A DNA stretch of 64,000 nt, from positions 496,001 through 560,000 of the forward strand of contig JADJVV010000001.1 of the NCBI GenBank assembly GCA_016710435.1. The letters are read 5' to 3'. The stretch is from Hyphomicrobiales bacterium (GTDB lineage: Bacteria; Pseudomonadota; Alphaproteobacteria; Rhizobiales; Aestuariivirgaceae). The notes under the pieces were generated by a model. The model was not told the origin of the DNA. It worked only from the letters and a program-made list of their open reading frames with translations, and did no database searches. Numbering within the stretch: position 1 is the stretch's first letter; each line of letters begins with the position of its first letter. Both the position numbers and the translations under genes were made by a program. Positions 8,306 through 17,187 of the stretch are shown here, in pieces.

Positions 8306-9208
8306 TTAGGCGGCCTTGCGCCGCTGCAGCACCTGCGCCACCGTCGGCACACGGGCCAGCACCTCCAGCGCATCGGCGCGCACGTGCTTCTTGCGCATGT
8401 GCTCCTGCACCACGTCCTTCGACACCTTGCCCTGCTCCAGGCATTCCTTGAGCAGCGAGAAGAAGAACGCTTCCTGGCGCGGGTCCGGGTGCTTCTTGTA
8501 CTTCAGCGGCAACTGGATTCCGTTGGTGCCGAGAATCTTGTCCACCAGCGGAATCTTGATGCGATTCTGGAAGTCGATCGGCAGGCCCGTCTTCCACGGC
8601 TGCGTGCGGCGCTTGGTGTTGTGGATGAGCTTCGTGTCCGCTTCCAGACGATCGAAGTCGTTCCAATAGGACTCGAGATGGCCGACGGTGCCCTTCGGCT
8701 CCGCATTCAGCGTGATGAGGTCCTCATAATCCAGCTTCCCCGCGAACATGTCGGCGAACATCTTGCTCACCTTCCAGTGCTTCAGCTTGGCGCAATCGAG
8801 CAGCATCACGCTCGTCGCAACGTAGTCGGCGCGGCCGTTGTGGCCGGGGCGCGGCTTGGCCAACACGGCATGGCCCTTCATGTCGCGTTCGAACAGTTCA
8901 TTCACATCGCCCACCGCGAACACATCGGGATCAACGACAACGGCGCGGCCCTCGTAGTTCATCAGTTCCGGCGGCATGAAGCGCGTCGGCGTGAAGGATT
9001 GCAGGTCGGCATTCTTCCAGACGCGCCATGTGCCCGCGCGCAGGAATTTCCTGCCTTCGAATTCGTTGAAGAAGGGGAAGTCTTCGCGGCGGATGATCTT
9101 CACATCGAAGGCATCCGGATTCTTGGAATTGCGCTTGAAGGAGTGCTCGGAAACGATGGCGCCCACCATCTGCTTCTCGTTGGTGTGAATGAAAACCGTA
9201 TTTTTCAT
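8306..9208 (-). CDS. Putative GT-A fold glycosyltransferase
   Basis: A 300-residue protein beginning MKNTVFIHTNEKQMVGAIV and FKRNSKN, a pattern seen in small GT8-like glycosyltransferases of alphaproteobacteria. A DPD triplet in AVVVDPDVFAVGD (about residues 92-104) is in the right place for the metal-binding DxD of a GT-A fold. No signal peptide or membrane segment. The C-terminal 40 residues are basic and helical. The sugar donor and acceptor cannot be told. It has its own terminator (8205-8228) and is bracketed by two short repeats. It lies 251 bases from the first MBOAT gene, at the edge of the polysaccharide region. Confidence 0.6.
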   Translation of the reverse strand: MKNTVFIHTNEKQMVGAIVSEHSFKRNSKNPDAFDVKIIRREDFPFFNEFEGRKFLRAGTWRVWKNADLQSFTPTRFMPPELMNYEGRAVVVDPDVFAVGDVNELFERDMKGHAVLAKPRPGHNGRADYVATSVMLLDCAKLKHWKVSKMFADMFAGKLDYEDLITLNAEPKGTVGHLESYWNDFDRLEADTKLIHNTKRRTQPWKTGLPIDFQNRIKIPLVDKILGTNGIQLPLKYKKHPDPRQEAFFFSLLKECLEQGKVSKDVVQEHMRKKHVRADALEVLARVPTVAQVLQRRKAA

Positions 9209-9247
9209 GGGAGAGTTCCTTTGCAGCGCGAATTATAGGCTGAATCC

Positions 9248-9283
9248 GTTGCACTGCAACACAACGGCCCCGCATGCGCAACC
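9248..9283. repeat. Short repeat copy B with dyad core
   Basis: Core GTTGCA-C-TGCAAC (9248-9260), then ACACAACGG and GCATGCGCAACC. It matches copy A at 8263-8299 except for one core base and small gaps. It lies 40 bases upstream of the start of the gene at 8306-9208, so it could also be an operator of that gene. Confidence 0.55.
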
Positions 9284-9459
9284 ATGCCGCGCCCGGTTCC
9301 GGCGGTCCCTCCCCTTGTCAATCCACCGCCAATCCGCCAAGAGAACCGGGGCAGCTTTTGGTGGACAAATTTTCCTCAATGAACGCAATGGGATACGCAA
9401 GGGCGCGGGGCCGCGATGCAGCACGTTGCGCCGGTGCAGCGGGAGGCTGACGGGCGATC

Positions 9460-10917
9460 ATGCTGTTCAACTCGGTCGCCTACATCTTTGCCTTCCTGCC
9501 CCTCACGGTGAGCGTGTTCTGGCTGCTGATGTGGTTCGGCCGCAAGCAATGGGCCTTGTCGGCGCTGAGCCTTGCCTCCCTCTTCTTCTACGGCTGGTGG
9601 AACCCGGTCTATGTGCCGCTGCTGCTGGGCCTCGTGCTCGCCAACTATGCCATCGGATATTACCTCGCCACGGCGCAGCGCTGGCGCAGGACCGTGCTGA
9701 GCTTCGGCCTCGTTCTCAATCTTGGCACGCTGGGCTATTTCAAATACGCCGCCTTCCTCGCCGCCAATGCCAACGCCGTGCTGGGCACGCATATTGATAC
9801 GGGCACCATTCTGCTGCCGCTCGCCATTTCCTTTTTCACCTTCCAGAAGATTGCCTTCATCTGCGATGCCTATGCCGGCAAGGTGAATGACCTGAGTTTC
9901 CTGCGTTTCGGATTGTTCGTTTCGTTCTTTCCCCAGTTGATCGCGGGGCCGATCGTGCATCACCGGGAGATCATGCCGCAATTCGCACGGCTGGAAATGA
10001 AACACCTCACCTGGGACATTCTCGCCACGGGATTGAGCCTGTTCTCCGTCGGCCTGTTCAAGAAGGTGGTGCTGGCCGATGGCCTGTCGCAGTTCGTGGG
10101 CCCGGTGTTCACCGCCGCCGCCGAGGGCAACACGCTGAATGCGGGCGACAGCTGGCTCGGCATGATGGCCTATACGTTCCAACTCTATTTCGATTTCTCC
10201 GGCTACTCCGACATGGCGCTGGGCAGCGCACTCCTCTTCGGCATTCGCCTGCCGGTGAACTTCTATTCGCCTTACAAGGCGACGAGCATCATCGATTTCT
10301 GGCGGCGCTGGCACATCACGCTCTCCAACTTCCTGCGCGACTATCTCTACATTCCGCTGGGCGGCAACCGGAAGGGGCCGCTGCGCCGCTACCTGAACCT
10401 TTTCCTCACCATGCTGCTGGGTGGCTTGTGGCACGGTGCCGGATGGACCTTCGTGGCCTGGGGTGCGCTGCATGGCGGCTACCTCATCATCAATCACCTT
10501 TTCCGCGCCGTGGTGGGCGAACGGAAAGGCTGGATCGCCGGGCTCGCGGGCTTCGTTCTCACCTTCCTCGCCGTGGCCGTGGCCTGGGTCTTCTTCCGCG
10601 CGCCGACCTTCTCCGCCGCCATCACCGTTCTGCAGGGATTGGTGAGCGGCATCGACATGCCCCAGTTCCTGCCCACCGCGGTCACAGGAACAGTGCTGAT
10701 CATCAGTTCGCAGCCCGAGGAAGCGGCCGCCGCCATGATGGCGATCGCCTGCGTCTTTGCCTTCCTGCCGCCCAACGCGGCACAGTATTTCCTCGACCCG
10801 AAACGGCGCTTCGCCTTCGCGCCCAACATCTTCAACTTCCTGCTCGTGGCCGCGTGCTGGATCTGCGTCATCATCAGCCTGGGGGGACCGAGTGAATTTC
10901 TCTATTTCCAGTTCTAA
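9460..10917 (+). CDS. MBOAT family membrane O-acyltransferase (AlgI-like)
   Basis: A 485-residue polytopic membrane protein of the AlgI/DltB type. These proteins pass an acyl group, often acetyl, across the inner membrane for O-acylation of an exported glycan. Diagnostic features: YFDFSGYSDMALG (about 245-257), the motif FWRRWHITLSNFLRDYLYIPLGG in two overlapping parts (about 280-303), and the catalytic His in LGGLWHGAGWT (about 325-335). Roughly eleven hydrophobic segments are visible. The next gene, an SGNH-like protein, starts inside its 3' end (10892), so they are translationally coupled, as expected for the acyl-transfer partner. Confidence 0.92.
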   Translation: MLFNSVAYIFAFLPLTVSVFWLLMWFGRKQWALSALSLASLFFYGWWNPVYVPLLLGLVLANYAIGYYLATAQRWRRTVLSFGLVLNLGTLGYFKYAAFLAANANAVLGTHIDTGTILLPLAISFFTFQKIAFICDAYAGKVNDLSFLRFGLFVSFFPQLIAGPIVHHREIMPQFARLEMKHLTWDILATGLSLFSVGLFKKVVLADGLSQFVGPVFTAAAEGNTLNAGDSWLGMMAYTFQLYFDFSGYSDMALGSALLFGIRLPVNFYSPYKATSIIDFWRRWHITLSNFLRDYLYIPLGGNRKGPLRRYLNLFLTMLLGGLWHGAGWTFVAWGALHGGYLIINHLFRAVVGERKGWIAGLAGFVLTFLAVAVAWVFFRAPTFSAAITVLQGLVSGIDMPQFLPTAVTGTVLIISSQPEEAAAAMMAIACVFAFLPPNAAQYFLDPKRRFAFAPNIFNFLLVAACWICVIISLGGPSEFLYFQF

Positions 10918-12064
10918 TCCCCGCCGCTTCGTGATCGCCGTGCTGGTGCTGCTGGCCCTGCTCTTCGCCCTCACCCTGCTCGCCCGCCAGGTGCTGGTCG
11001 CCACAGGAGACTTCCTGCCGGAGGAGGAGATCGTGCGCATCCAGCAGGCAGCCGGGAAGCCCTGCATCTTTTCGGAATACGGCAAACAGAACGAAGGCTT
11101 CTTCAAGTTCCAGGTCTATCGCACGGTGAAGCCCGACATCGCCGTGCTCGGGTCCAGCCGCGTGCTGGAACTGACGCAACGCCAGTTCTCGCGGCCCTTC
11201 GTCAACCTCGGCCGCATGATGACGGATATCAAGCGCGGGGAATCGGCGGTGGCTGAACTGCTCGCCGTGCACAAGCCGAAGTTCATGCTGATCGGCCTCG
11301 ACCAATACTGGTTCAATCCCAACTGGGACGAAGCCGGCGTCGACAAGGTCAAACTCATCCGCTCCGACCCCAACGACCCACGCGCGATTTTGCGGCTGAT
11401 GGGCATCATCTGGCGGGAAGGCATGTGGCACGAAGCCTGGACAGCCCTGCGCAACGGGCCGGATTGCCCGCTGGGGGTTTCCGCCATGCGCTACCACTCC
11501 GGCTATGCGCCAGATGGCTATCGCTACTACGGCGAACTGCTGACCGCCACGAAACCCGCCGAAGACCGGCACCTGCGCATGACCCTGGGCCGCATCGAAA
11601 ACGGCACCCGGCGTTTCGAGAAATCAGCGACAATCTCGCAAAGCCAGTTCGACTATCTGATGAAGATGCATCGCCGTCTTGAGAGCGAAGGCGTGCCCCA
11701 CGTCTTCTTTTTTCCGCACTTTGCCCCCACCGTCACGGCCGCGATGGAGAAGGACGGCGGCTATGGATACATTCAGGAACTGGAACGCGCGCTCGCAGCA
11801 TCGGGCCTGCCCTATGTCCCCACCACGGACCCCCTGCTGCAGGACTGCGATTTCATCGACGGCTTCCACATGGGCGACGCAGCCTCCATCCGCCAGATCA
11901 AGGCCGTGGCCGAAGCCGACCCGCGCGTTGCGCCATACCTCAACATGAACGAAGTCAACCGCCTCTCCGCCCCAGGCGCCCTCCCCGTCACCTATCTCAC
12001 CGAAGACCTGGGCCTGCCACCCAGGGATTACCTTGATCTGGGGTGCGCATGGGGCAAAGCATGA
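10892..12064 (+). CDS. SGNH-like membrane-anchored protein, MBOAT partner (copy 1)
   Basis: A 390-residue protein with one N-terminal transmembrane segment (FVIAVLVLLALLFALTLLA, about residues 13-31) and a periplasmic domain. GSSRVLE (about 93-99) fits the nucleophile Ser block and DGFHMGD (about 330) fits the Asp-x-x-His block of SGNH enzymes, so it probably transfers the acyl group delivered by the MBOAT protein to the glycan (inference by analogy with AlgJ/AlgX/DltD). The GTG at 10892 was chosen: it has GGGGG upstream and couples the gene to the MBOAT gene by a 26-base overlap. It is GC-rich like the host, and is followed by a strikingly similar second copy. Confidence 0.75.
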   Translation: MNFSISSSNPRRFVIAVLVLLALLFALTLLARQVLVATGDFLPEEEIVRIQQAAGKPCIFSEYGKQNEGFFKFQVYRTVKPDIAVLGSSRVLELTQRQFSRPFVNLGRMMTDIKRGESAVAELLAVHKPKFMLIGLDQYWFNPNWDEAGVDKVKLIRSDPNDPRAILRLMGIIWREGMWHEAWTALRNGPDCPLGVSAMRYHSGYAPDGYRYYGELLTATKPAEDRHLRMTLGRIENGTRRFEKSATISQSQFDYLMKMHRRLESEGVPHVFFFPHFAPTVTAAMEKDGGYGYIQELERALAASGLPYVPTTDPLLQDCDFIDGFHMGDAASIRQIKAVAEADPRVAPYLNMNEVNRLSAPGALPVTYLTEDLGLPPRDYLDLGCAWGKA

Positions 12065-13236
12065 CCAACTGGAGTTCTGTGTTTTTTCAACCCAATTCGC
12101 ACCGTTTCACAGTTGCTTTGATATTTCTGCTTCTGCTCCTCGTCGGTGCAGTAGGTGTCGCGCGAGAAGTCTTGAAAGCTACAGGTGACCTTCTCCCGGA
12201 GGAGGAGATTGTGCGTCTTCAACTCGCTTCTCCAGAATCTTGTTTATTCTCCGAGTATGGAAAGCAAAACGAAGCATTCTATAAATTTGAACTCTATCGC
12301 GCGATAAGACCCGATATTGCGGTGATCGGTTCAAGCCGCGTACTTGAAATGAACCAACGGGAATTCACACGACCATTTGTGAACCTCGGCCGCGTGATGA
12401 CCGACATCAAGCGCGGGGAGTCTGCTGTCGTCCAGTTGCTGAATATTCACAAACCCAAATTTATCCTGATTGGCATTGATCAATACTGGTTTAATCCCAA
12501 CTGGGATGAAGCTGGAGTTGACAAGGTAAAACTTGTGCGTGCAGACCACAACGATCCCCGCGCGATCCTTCGTTTAATGACGTTCATCGCCGAACATGGG
12601 CTATGGCTAGAGGCATGGCGCGCACTCCAGAGAGGCCCAGAGTGTCACTTCGGAATCTCAGCCAAGAAATTTCTCTCCGGTTACGATGCACATGGTTACC
12701 GGCACAACGGCCATTTCCTGACGAGCGCAAAAACACCCGAAGACGCCAAATTTGCTTTCACCCTACACAAGATTGCCACGGGAGATCGGCGTTTTGAACC
12801 TGGTCACAATGTGAGTGACAGTCAGTTTGCCTATCTGGTGAAAATGACAAAAGCTCTCGAGGAAGCCGGGGTGCCATATCTCATTTATTTTCAGCCGTAT
12901 CCGCCGAAAATACAGGCGGCAATGGATCAACGCGGAGGGTTTGAATATCTGGAAGAGCTGAAGAGCAGGCTCTCTTCGGCAAATATGCACTTTTTTGAAC
13001 CTGCATTCATTCATTCGGATTGCGATTATATAGACGGATTTCATATCGGCGATGCGGGCGGAGCCCGGCAACTTGCCGCCCTCACTGAAGAAGACCCAAG
13101 GCTGCGGGAATTTATAGACATGGGTGAAATTCGAAAGGTTGGGGCAACTTCAAATTCTCCAATGTTCTACAGCGCCGAAATTTTCCATTTGAAGCCAGCG
13201 GATTTCCTGAGGCTGGGGTGTCGGTGGGGCCACTAA
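12061..13236 (+). CDS. SGNH-like membrane-anchored protein, MBOAT partner (copy 2)
   Basis: A 391-residue paralogue of the preceding gene with the same layout: N-terminal transmembrane segment (TVALIFLLLLLVGAVGVA), GSSRVLE, the stretch QYWFNPNWDEAGVDKVKL shared identically, and DGFHIGDAG near the C-terminus. By eye the two proteins are about 60 percent identical. The start ATG at 12061 overlaps the previous stop as ATGA. Unlike copy 1, this gene is visibly AT-richer with different codon use (for example ggaaagcaaaac where copy 1 has ggcaaacagaac), marking the left edge of an AT-rich block to about 17160. It is probably an acquired counterpart rather than a recent duplicate. Confidence 0.75.
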   Translation: MTNWSSVFFQPNSHRFTVALIFLLLLLVGAVGVAREVLKATGDLLPEEEIVRLQLASPESCLFSEYGKQNEAFYKFELYRAIRPDIAVIGSSRVLEMNQREFTRPFVNLGRVMTDIKRGESAVVQLLNIHKPKFILIGIDQYWFNPNWDEAGVDKVKLVRADHNDPRAILRLMTFIAEHGLWLEAWRALQRGPECHFGISAKKFLSGYDAHGYRHNGHFLTSAKTPEDAKFAFTLHKIATGDRRFEPGHNVSDSQFAYLVKMTKALEEAGVPYLIYFQPYPPKIQAAMDQRGGFEYLEELKSRLSSANMHFFEPAFIHSDCDYIDGFHIGDAGGARQLAALTEEDPRLREFIDMGEIRKVGATSNSPMFYSAEIFHLKPADFLRLGCRWGH

Positions 13237-13258
13237 TGCAAGTGAGAGGACTCTCATT

Positions 13259-14587
13259 TTGAGCAACGGATACCTCTATCTCCCCATGGAAATATTCGTG
13301 CGGGAATTTGATTCCCGGCTGTTGATCGCCCTCATGGCTGTCGAGAAGGGCATGGAAGTCGTGATGGGTCAAAAATGGCTGATGGAAAAGAACATCGAAG
13401 CCATGCCGCCGGGCCTTTGGATTTTCAAGACGATGACGCTGCGCGATTCCAAGCGGATGAAACGCTGCAAGGCAGCAGGGCATCTCGTTGCTTCAATCGA
13501 TGAAGAAGTACCCGCAATGGCGGAAGGTTCTGGAGATTTGCTCTGGGTTTCCAAAGACGCGGTTGAGGCCTGCGATGCGATTTTCTGTCTGGGTGAAGAA
13601 CACGCCAAGAGTTTGCGGACTAAATGGCCGCAAATAGCGGACAAGCTTCTACTGACGGGTAACCCTCGTTGGGACTATTTGCGAACTGAACTCCGCAGCA
13701 TATATCAGAAGCAGGGAAAGGAATACTACGAGCGGTACGGACCGTTCATCCTCATCAACACCAACTCCGGTGAAACGAATTCCGCAAAAAAATCGCTTGA
13801 TGAGATTTTCCGTGATTACGTGAAAGCTGGCAAGATCGATCCGGCCTCGAAAAGAGATATGGAATACTGGGCGGACTACATGGCATTCGAGCAGGCAAAC
13901 TTGGATGCGATTTCGCCCCTCGTCCGCAAGCTCGCGAAGGCTTTTCCAGAACACAAGATCATCGTACGCCCTCACCCCGCAGAGAACCCATCCACATATC
14001 GTCAGCAACTTGATGACGTGAATAGCGTTCACGTGGTCTTCGAGGGCAGCGCCGCGCCATGGATTGCGGCCTCCGATCTCCTCATTCACACATATTGCAC
14101 GACTGGGATTGAGGCCTTCGCACTGAGCAAAGATGCGATCTGTCTAAGCACGGGCCAAAGCAGGATGCAGAGCACACTTCTATCTGGACGCTTGAATGCT
14201 TGCGGTGATGGAGCAGATGACACAGTGGGCAGGGCCTTGGATCTCGTAAGGGACAAACTAATCGGAACCAAATTGCGCGCCACGCAACTTCCCATATTCG
14301 AACGCTTCTTCTCCAGTACGTCTGGACCGCTTTCCGCCGAGATTATCGTGAGTTCTGTGATGAAGCATCTCAACAGGACTGGCATGGCCACCAACGTTGA
14401 TCGTTGGAGGCCCAAATGGAACTACATTCCGTGGTGGTTCACTACACACAATGCAGACCGCATTTTTCCACGATCTGCGTTCGGAGATTTACAAACAAGA
14501 ATTGAGGCACTGGCCAGTCTTCTGGGGCTTTCACCGAACATCAAAGTAAAATCAGTAGGGGACAGGGTCGTCAAATTGTTCCAGTGA
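13259..14587 (+). CDS. Surface carbohydrate biosynthesis protein (GT-B-like)
   Basis: A 442-residue soluble protein resembling the surface carbohydrate biosynthesis proteins found in capsule and LPS loci, with a GT-B / CDP-glycerol-glycerophosphotransferase-like layout. Visible marks: MEIFVREFDSRLLIA at the N-terminus, LLTGNPRWDYLR (about 132-143), IIVRPHPAENP (about 237-247) and the donor-site-like ASDLLIHTYCTTGIEAFAL (about 271-289). The proposed start is TTG 13259, which has GAGAGGA 8 bases before it; no in-frame ATG gives a better one. It belongs to the AT-rich block and converges on the hisH-like gene with no gap. Donor and acceptor unknown. Confidence 0.7.
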   Translation: MSNGYLYLPMEIFVREFDSRLLIALMAVEKGMEVVMGQKWLMEKNIEAMPPGLWIFKTMTLRDSKRMKRCKAAGHLVASIDEEVPAMAEGSGDLLWVSKDAVEACDAIFCLGEEHAKSLRTKWPQIADKLLLTGNPRWDYLRTELRSIYQKQGKEYYERYGPFILINTNSGETNSAKKSLDEIFRDYVKAGKIDPASKRDMEYWADYMAFEQANLDAISPLVRKLAKAFPEHKIIVRPHPAENPSTYRQQLDDVNSVHVVFEGSAAPWIAASDLLIHTYCTTGIEAFALSKDAICLSTGQSRMQSTLLSGRLNACGDGADDTVGRALDLVRDKLIGTKLRATQLPIFERFFSSTSGPLSAEIIVSSVMKHLNRTGMATNVDRWRPKWNYIPWWFTTHNADRIFPRSAFGDLQTRIEALASLLGLSPNIKVKSVGDRVVKLFQ

Positions 14588-15226
14588 CTAGAAGTCAATG
14601 AAGTTCTGTAGAATACGCAAACCGAAACGCGCACTTTTTTCAGGGTGGAACTGCAGACCGAATACGTTGTTCTTTTGAGCGGCAGCAACAAATTGATGCC
14701 CCCCATATTCAACGACAGCACAACAGTCCGGTGCTTGCGACGACGTGACCGCATATGAATGGACAAAATAGGAGCTAAAGATTTCTGGCAACCCTCGGAA
14801 AAGAGGAACATCAGAATGACCTGACACTCTCCTTACGTCAGACCACCCAATATGGGGGACGCGCAATGGACTTCCGTTTACCTCGCGTGCTGGAATCCGA
14901 TCGAGGGCACCGGCCATGATCCCGAGACCCTCATGGTTCCCAAACTCCGTACTACTGTCGAACAGCAGCTGCATTCCTACACAAAGTCCGAGAAGGGGCC
15001 TTCCCAGTTCCGCGAACTCTCTAACGGCTTGGAGCATGCCCAAAGCTTCAGCACGAGTCGCGCAATCACCGAAAGCGCCTACCCCAGGAAAGACAACGCG
15101 TTCTGCAAGTAAGACATTCTGCGGGTCACGCGTTAAGGCAGGGTTGGCACCAACGTGTTCCAAGGCTCGCAAGACGCTGTGGGTGTTACCAATGCCGATG
15201 TCGATGACTGTGACTGAACGTTTCAA
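14588..15226 (-). CDS. HisH-like glutamine amidotransferase for sugar amidination
   Basis: A 212-residue class I glutamine amidotransferase homologous to imidazole-glycerol-phosphate synthase HisH. The nucleophile Cys is in GLCVGMQLLF (about 80-89), and the His-Glu pair is in FHPEKS (about 193-198). It should release ammonia from glutamine for a synthase partner. The start overlaps the hisF-like stop by 4 bases and that gene lies after a WbpG/PseA homologue. This trio is known from O-antigen and nonulosonic acid loci, where it makes acetamidino groups, so a role in histidine synthesis is unlikely here. The gene is AT-richer than the host. Confidence 0.85.
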   Translation of the reverse strand: MKRSVTVIDIGIGNTHSVLRALEHVGANPALTRDPQNVLLAERVVFPGVGAFGDCATRAEALGMLQAVREFAELGRPLLGLCVGMQLLFDSSTEFGNHEGLGIMAGALDRIPAREVNGSPLRVPHIGWSDVRRVSGHSDVPLFRGLPEIFSSYFVHSYAVTSSQAPDCCAVVEYGGHQFVAAAQKNNVFGLQFHPEKSARFGLRILQNFIDF

Positions 15227-15981
15227 AGCGACCTTACCTTCAATCCAACCGCTTCAAACTCGGAACGAATATCTGCAACGCTGCCTCTTCCGTAATGCAA
15301 GAAATCCGCCATGGCGACTGCCTGCGCATTTCCCCCAAGCACTGCAGCTGAGGCGTCCGCAACACTACCCATTCCACCACTGGCGATGACGGGAACCATC
15401 ACTCGTGACGTGACTGCCGACAAGAGGTCCAATTCGTAGCCATCTCGGGTACCCTCTCGATCTACGGATGTCAGCAGAACTTCTCCCGCCCCCAGTGCTA
15501 CCGCCTGTTCGATCCAATCCAACACATTCCGGCCAGTGGGCTCCCTTCCATTATCCGTATAAACCTCCCACGCACCCGGCCCCCGTCGCTTAGCCTCCAC
15601 AGAAAGCACCACACATTGAGAGCCAAACCGCTGAGCGATTTCAGAAATCAACTCGGGCCGTTTGATTGCCGCAGTATTGAGACCCACTTTGTCCGCACCG
15701 TTGCGCAATGCTGATGAAACGTCTTCAGCGCTCCGAATTCCTCCGGTGACAGTAAGCGGGATGAAGACATCACGCGCCAATTTGCCAACTATTTCGCCGA
15801 GGCCGTTTCGTCCGTATAGACTTGCAACTGCATCAACGAACAGAATTTCGCAGGCACCGTCTGCATAGTATTTACGGGCAAACGTCAATGGGTCGCCCAG
15901 TACCCGGAGTCCTTCAAGGTTGACTCCCTTGATGAGTTTCTCGCCCTTGATATCGAGCCGCGGAATGATACGTGCGTGCAT
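15223..15981 (-). CDS. HisF-like synthase subunit for sugar amidination
   Basis: A 252-residue TIM barrel homologous to HisF. The N-terminus RIIPRLDIKGEKLIKG keeps the first catalytic-type Asp (LDIK), and phosphate loops VTGGI and ASGGM are present. The second catalytic Asp, in the family AIDAK motif, is Glu here (SVEAK, about residue 130). Channelled ammonia from the HisH-like subunit probably feeds the PseA/WbpG-like enzyme encoded 11 bases upstream, as in the P. aeruginosa wbpG-hisH2-hisF2 set. This points away from histidine biosynthesis. It has the same AT-rich composition as its two operon partners. Confidence 0.85.
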   Translation of the reverse strand: MHARIIPRLDIKGEKLIKGVNLEGLRVLGDPLTFARKYYADGACEILFVDAVASLYGRNGLGEIVGKLARDVFIPLTVTGGIRSAEDVSSALRNGADKVGLNTAAIKRPELISEIAQRFGSQCVVLSVEAKRRGPGAWEVYTDNGREPTGRNVLDWIEQAVALGAGEVLLTSVDREGTRDGYELDLLSAVTSRVMVPVIASGGMGSVADASAAVLGGNAQAVAMADFLHYGRGSVADIRSEFEAVGLKVRSL

Positions 15982-15992
15982 GAATTCAATTG

Positions 15993-17153
15993 TCAGCTAT
16001 CGGCGGCCCACACGGGCCTCTTGAGCTCCCAGCCTTGCGTCATTCGCGTCCAGATATGGGGTGATCGCCAACTGTCAACGACTGCCTCAAAATCCGATTC
16101 ACTGATGTTGCAATACTCAAGAAACTCCTTGAAATATTTTTGCGGAAACTCCCCATCGAAACGCTTCACCAACGCAATGCCCTCTTCGCGCGTGATCTTA
16201 TTATCGCGAATCTCATGCGCGGTATCTGAAGTTGTACGGCCAATGCCGAACTTGATGTAGCCCAGATAGTAGTGAAACCCATCAATGCGGTCGTCGAGGC
16301 TGGCATATTTTGAATAGGTGCCTTCATTGCGTTCGGGATTCGGCTGAAAGCCAGTATTTTCCCGGCAATAATAGAAGTTCTCCTGGGGATCCCAATACGT
16401 GTAGTACCCCATGAAGTGAATTTCTGTCTTGTTGGCAATGATGGCGGCATGGGGAGGCGCCATGAAAGGCTTCAACTCGGCCAGACTCACGTCGTGCTCA
16501 GTCCAGAACTCAGGCGGAAGTCCGGAAAAATAGTGCTTGTCGTGATCTTGAATTTCGCGGGTCGGACGGAAGGCATTTTTCATATCACCGCCGTATTCAA
16601 CCTCTCCGTTCTCGCCATACATGATCAGGGAGATTCCGTATTTGACAGCCATATGGAGAGGAAAATTGGTCTGTCCATAGATGAACGGCTGGAACGGATC
16701 TCCAAGGTGACGGAATGCCAGTTGGGTAAGCTTGCGCGTGGCTTTGCCGTTCGGCGTTCCCAGCACATTGTCGAATCCCGACTGAATAAATGCATCAAGA
16801 TTGCGTCGTCCATGATCTGTGGCCTTGAGGGGGGCCCAGGTCACAGTCAGCGGATTCATACCGTATTTGTGTTTGAGTTGATGAGCAACAAAACTGCCAT
16901 CCTTGCCGCCACTGCAAGGTACAATGACATCAAAATCGCCGTTTCCCCTGCGATGCTTGTCGCAGAGCGTGACCAGTTCACTCTCTCTAAGTTTCCAGTC
17001 GATTTTTGTGCGTTTGAACTCCGCAAAGTTGCACGCGGAGCATACACCGTATTCATCAAAAGTTATGCGCGGCCGTTGGTTGGAGATGGTGCACTTGGAG
17101 CAGTAACGAATTTCTGACGGTAAGTTGTACAGTTTTTGGACATCACGTTGCAT
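15993..17153 (-). CDS. N-acetyl sugar amidotransferase (PseA/WbpG family)
   Basis: A 386-residue PP-loop ATPase of the PseA/WbpG family, which converts an N-acetyl group on a nonulosonic acid or aminouronic acid to acetamidino using ammonia from HisH/HisF-like partners. Seen: two zinc-type Cys pairs YCSKCTISN and VCSACNF (about 18-44), and the ATP PP-loop SGGKDGSFVAHQL (about 83-95). The ATG at 17153 was preferred to a TTG at 17174; neither has a strong ribosome site. It begins 34 bases after legF ends, so it is probably the distal part of the leg operon, but its composition is AT-rich whereas legF is GC-rich. Confidence 0.88.
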   Translation of the reverse strand: MQRDVQKLYNLPSEIRYCSKCTISNQRPRITFDEYGVCSACNFAEFKRTKIDWKLRESELVTLCDKHRRGNGDFDVIVPCSGGKDGSFVAHQLKHKYGMNPLTVTWAPLKATDHGRRNLDAFIQSGFDNVLGTPNGKATRKLTQLAFRHLGDPFQPFIYGQTNFPLHMAVKYGISLIMYGENGEVEYGGDMKNAFRPTREIQDHDKHYFSGLPPEFWTEHDVSLAELKPFMAPPHAAIIANKTEIHFMGYYTYWDPQENFYYCRENTGFQPNPERNEGTYSKYASLDDRIDGFHYYLGYIKFGIGRTTSDTAHEIRDNKITREEGIALVKRFDGEFPQKYFKEFLEYCNISESDFEAVVDSWRSPHIWTRMTQGWELKRPVWAADS

Positions 17154-17187
17154 GGTACGGCTGCTTCTCAACAATTGCGGTTTGATT

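Noticed and set aside
14588..15981. Histidine biosynthesis hisH/hisF
   Set aside because: No other his genes nearby, the partner is a PseA/WbpG homologue, and the second catalytic Asp of HisF is Glu.
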